Positions 21,752 to 22,515 of a stretch of 22,515 bases of DNA are shown here, in pieces (the stretch's first letter is position 1; each line of letters opens with the position of its first letter). The stretch spans positions 1 to 22,515 of the forward strand of contig DAHVYW010000023.1 of the NCBI GenBank assembly GCA_027324025.1, given 5' to 3'. Made by a program: the position numbers and the translations under genes. The DNA comes from JAJZQD01 sp021847735 (GTDB taxonomy: Bacteria; Bacillota; Thermincolia; Thermincolales; UBA2595). Below the pieces are notes generated by a model. That model worked only from the letters and a program-made list of their open reading frames with translations. It had not been told where the DNA came from and searched no databases.

Positions 21752-22515
21752 ATGAAAAGGGTTTGTTGTTTATATAGAGTTTCCACACTCGGACAGGTTG
21801 AAAAAGACGATATTCCCATGCAGAAACAAGCCTGCCGGGAGTTTGCCGATGCACAAGGATGGGAGATTATAAAAGAGTATTCTGAGAAAGGTATATCAGG
21901 GTTTAAGGTCGCAACAAAAGATCGTGATGCTATACAAGAAATTAAAAAAGATGCTTTAGCAGGCCGGTTCGATATCTTGTTAGTATTTATGTTTGACCGT
22001 TTAGGCCGCCGTGACGATGAAACCCCCTTTGTTGTGGAATGGTTCGTAAAAAATGGTATCGAGGTCTGGAGTACACAAGAAGGTCAGCAACGCTTTGATA
22101 ACCATGTTGATAAGCTAATGAATTATATCCGTTTTTGGCAGGCATCAGGCGAAAGCGAGAGAACCTCTATTCGTACTAAAACACGCCTCGGTCAAATTGT
22201 GCTAGAAGGCCGTTTTCGTGGTGGATTTTGTGCTTATGGTTTCCGCCTTGAAAAACAGGGACGACTCAACAAGAAAAGTTATGAAGTCAATGAAGTTGTA
22301 GTAGATGAATATGAGTCTTCTGTTGTACGCACAATCTTTCAGAAATATGCGCATGAAGGTATGGGCACCCACCGAATCGCTATCTACTTAACAGAGCAAG
22401 GTATCAAAAGCCGTTCTGGAGACTCATGGCATCCGGCCACTATTCTTAATATGTTAAAAAATGTAGCTTACCTTGGAATCCTGCGAAGTGGCGAGTCTGC
22501 GTCAGAAGTTTTTCC
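21752..22515 (+). CDS. Large serine recombinase (TnpX/TndX-like), partial at window edge
   Basis: The first 254 residues are present. The resolvase domain starts RVCCLYRVST, placing the nucleophile at Ser11. It continues with EYSEKGISGFK, DILLVFMFDRLGRR and GESERTSIRTKTRLGQ, and the recombinase domain shows GGFCAYGFRLEK, YESSVVRTIFQKYA, and SWHPATILNMLKN. This fits the recombinase that excises and inserts clostridial transposons such as Tn4451 and Tn5397. The AGAGAGGA region lies upstream of ATG 21752. The frame is open and the C-terminal zinc-ribbon and coiled-coil part is beyond the window. Element ends were not identified. Confidence 0.92.
   Translation, partial: MKRVCCLYRVSTLGQVEKDDIPMQKQACREFADAQGWEIIKEYSEKGISGFKVATKDRDAIQEIKKDALAGRFDILLVFMFDRLGRRDDETPFVVEWFVKNGIEVWSTQEGQQRFDNHVDKLMNYIRFWQASGESERTSIRTKTRLGQIVLEGRFRGGFCAYGFRLEKQGRLNKKSYEVNEVVVDEYESSVVRTIFQKYAHEGMGTHRIAIYLTEQGIKSRSGDSWHPATILNMLKNVAYLGILRSGESASEVF

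Overview
The window most resembles the genome of a strictly anaerobic Clostridia-type Firmicute, such as a Desulfotomaculum/Pelotomaculum/Moorella-like organism. This is inferred from a tungsten-type aldehyde:ferredoxin oxidoreductase, two sets of 2-oxoacid:ferredoxin oxidoreductase subunits, an archaeal-type PEP carboxylase, strong AGGAGG ribosome binding sites and relics of clostridial integrative elements. No rRNA, tRNA or CRISPR array was seen.

Layout. (1) 1-1515: mobile-element debris, with one copy of a 112-bp palindromic repeat, terminators and a truncated sigma-like gene. (2) 1546-4271: a consensus promoter, an MpsC/DUF2294 gene, a conserved leader plus terminator, then a four-cluster ferredoxin and an aldehyde:ferredoxin oxidoreductase, each carrying one -1 frameshift. 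(3) 4268-6029: a second near-consensus promoter, an mpsC remnant with the same leader and terminator, then archaeal-type PEP carboxylase. (4) 6073-10156: a second 112-bp repeat, purE-purK, a SbtA-type bicarbonate permease, a second MpsC, a SbtB-type PII-like protein and a cysteine-free protein resembling a degenerate beta-carbonic anhydrase. (5) 10222-16611: an apparent operon with a CO dehydrogenase epsilon-like protein, alpha-beta-gammadelta subunits of a 2-oxoacid:ferredoxin oxidoreductase, a DUF6671 protein, and a second alpha-beta pair. (6) 16637-18552: decayed ispG, ilvD (split by a third repeat), larB and alr. (7) 18553-19424: IS91-type and IS1634-type transposase fragments. (8) 19522-22515: a c-di-GMP-I riboswitch with terminator, a sigma-like gene broken by the fourth repeat, a second sigma-like relic, a structured-RNA candidate, a TnpW-like ORF and a large serine recombinase that runs off the window.

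How it fits together. The intact core of the window handles inorganic carbon. SbtA/SbtB would import bicarbonate and control its uptake. MpsC is named for an operon whose other members are now known as a CO2/bicarbonate uptake system. PEP carboxylase and PurK consume bicarbonate, and the ferredoxin-linked oxidoreductases release or fix CO2. I read 4268-16611 as an inorganic-carbon acquisition and assimilation island. The sbtA-mpsC-sbtB-CA-like segment is the best candidate for a little-described system. The flanks are relics of related mobile elements, and the 112-bp repeats moved recently, since four copies differ at only two positions.
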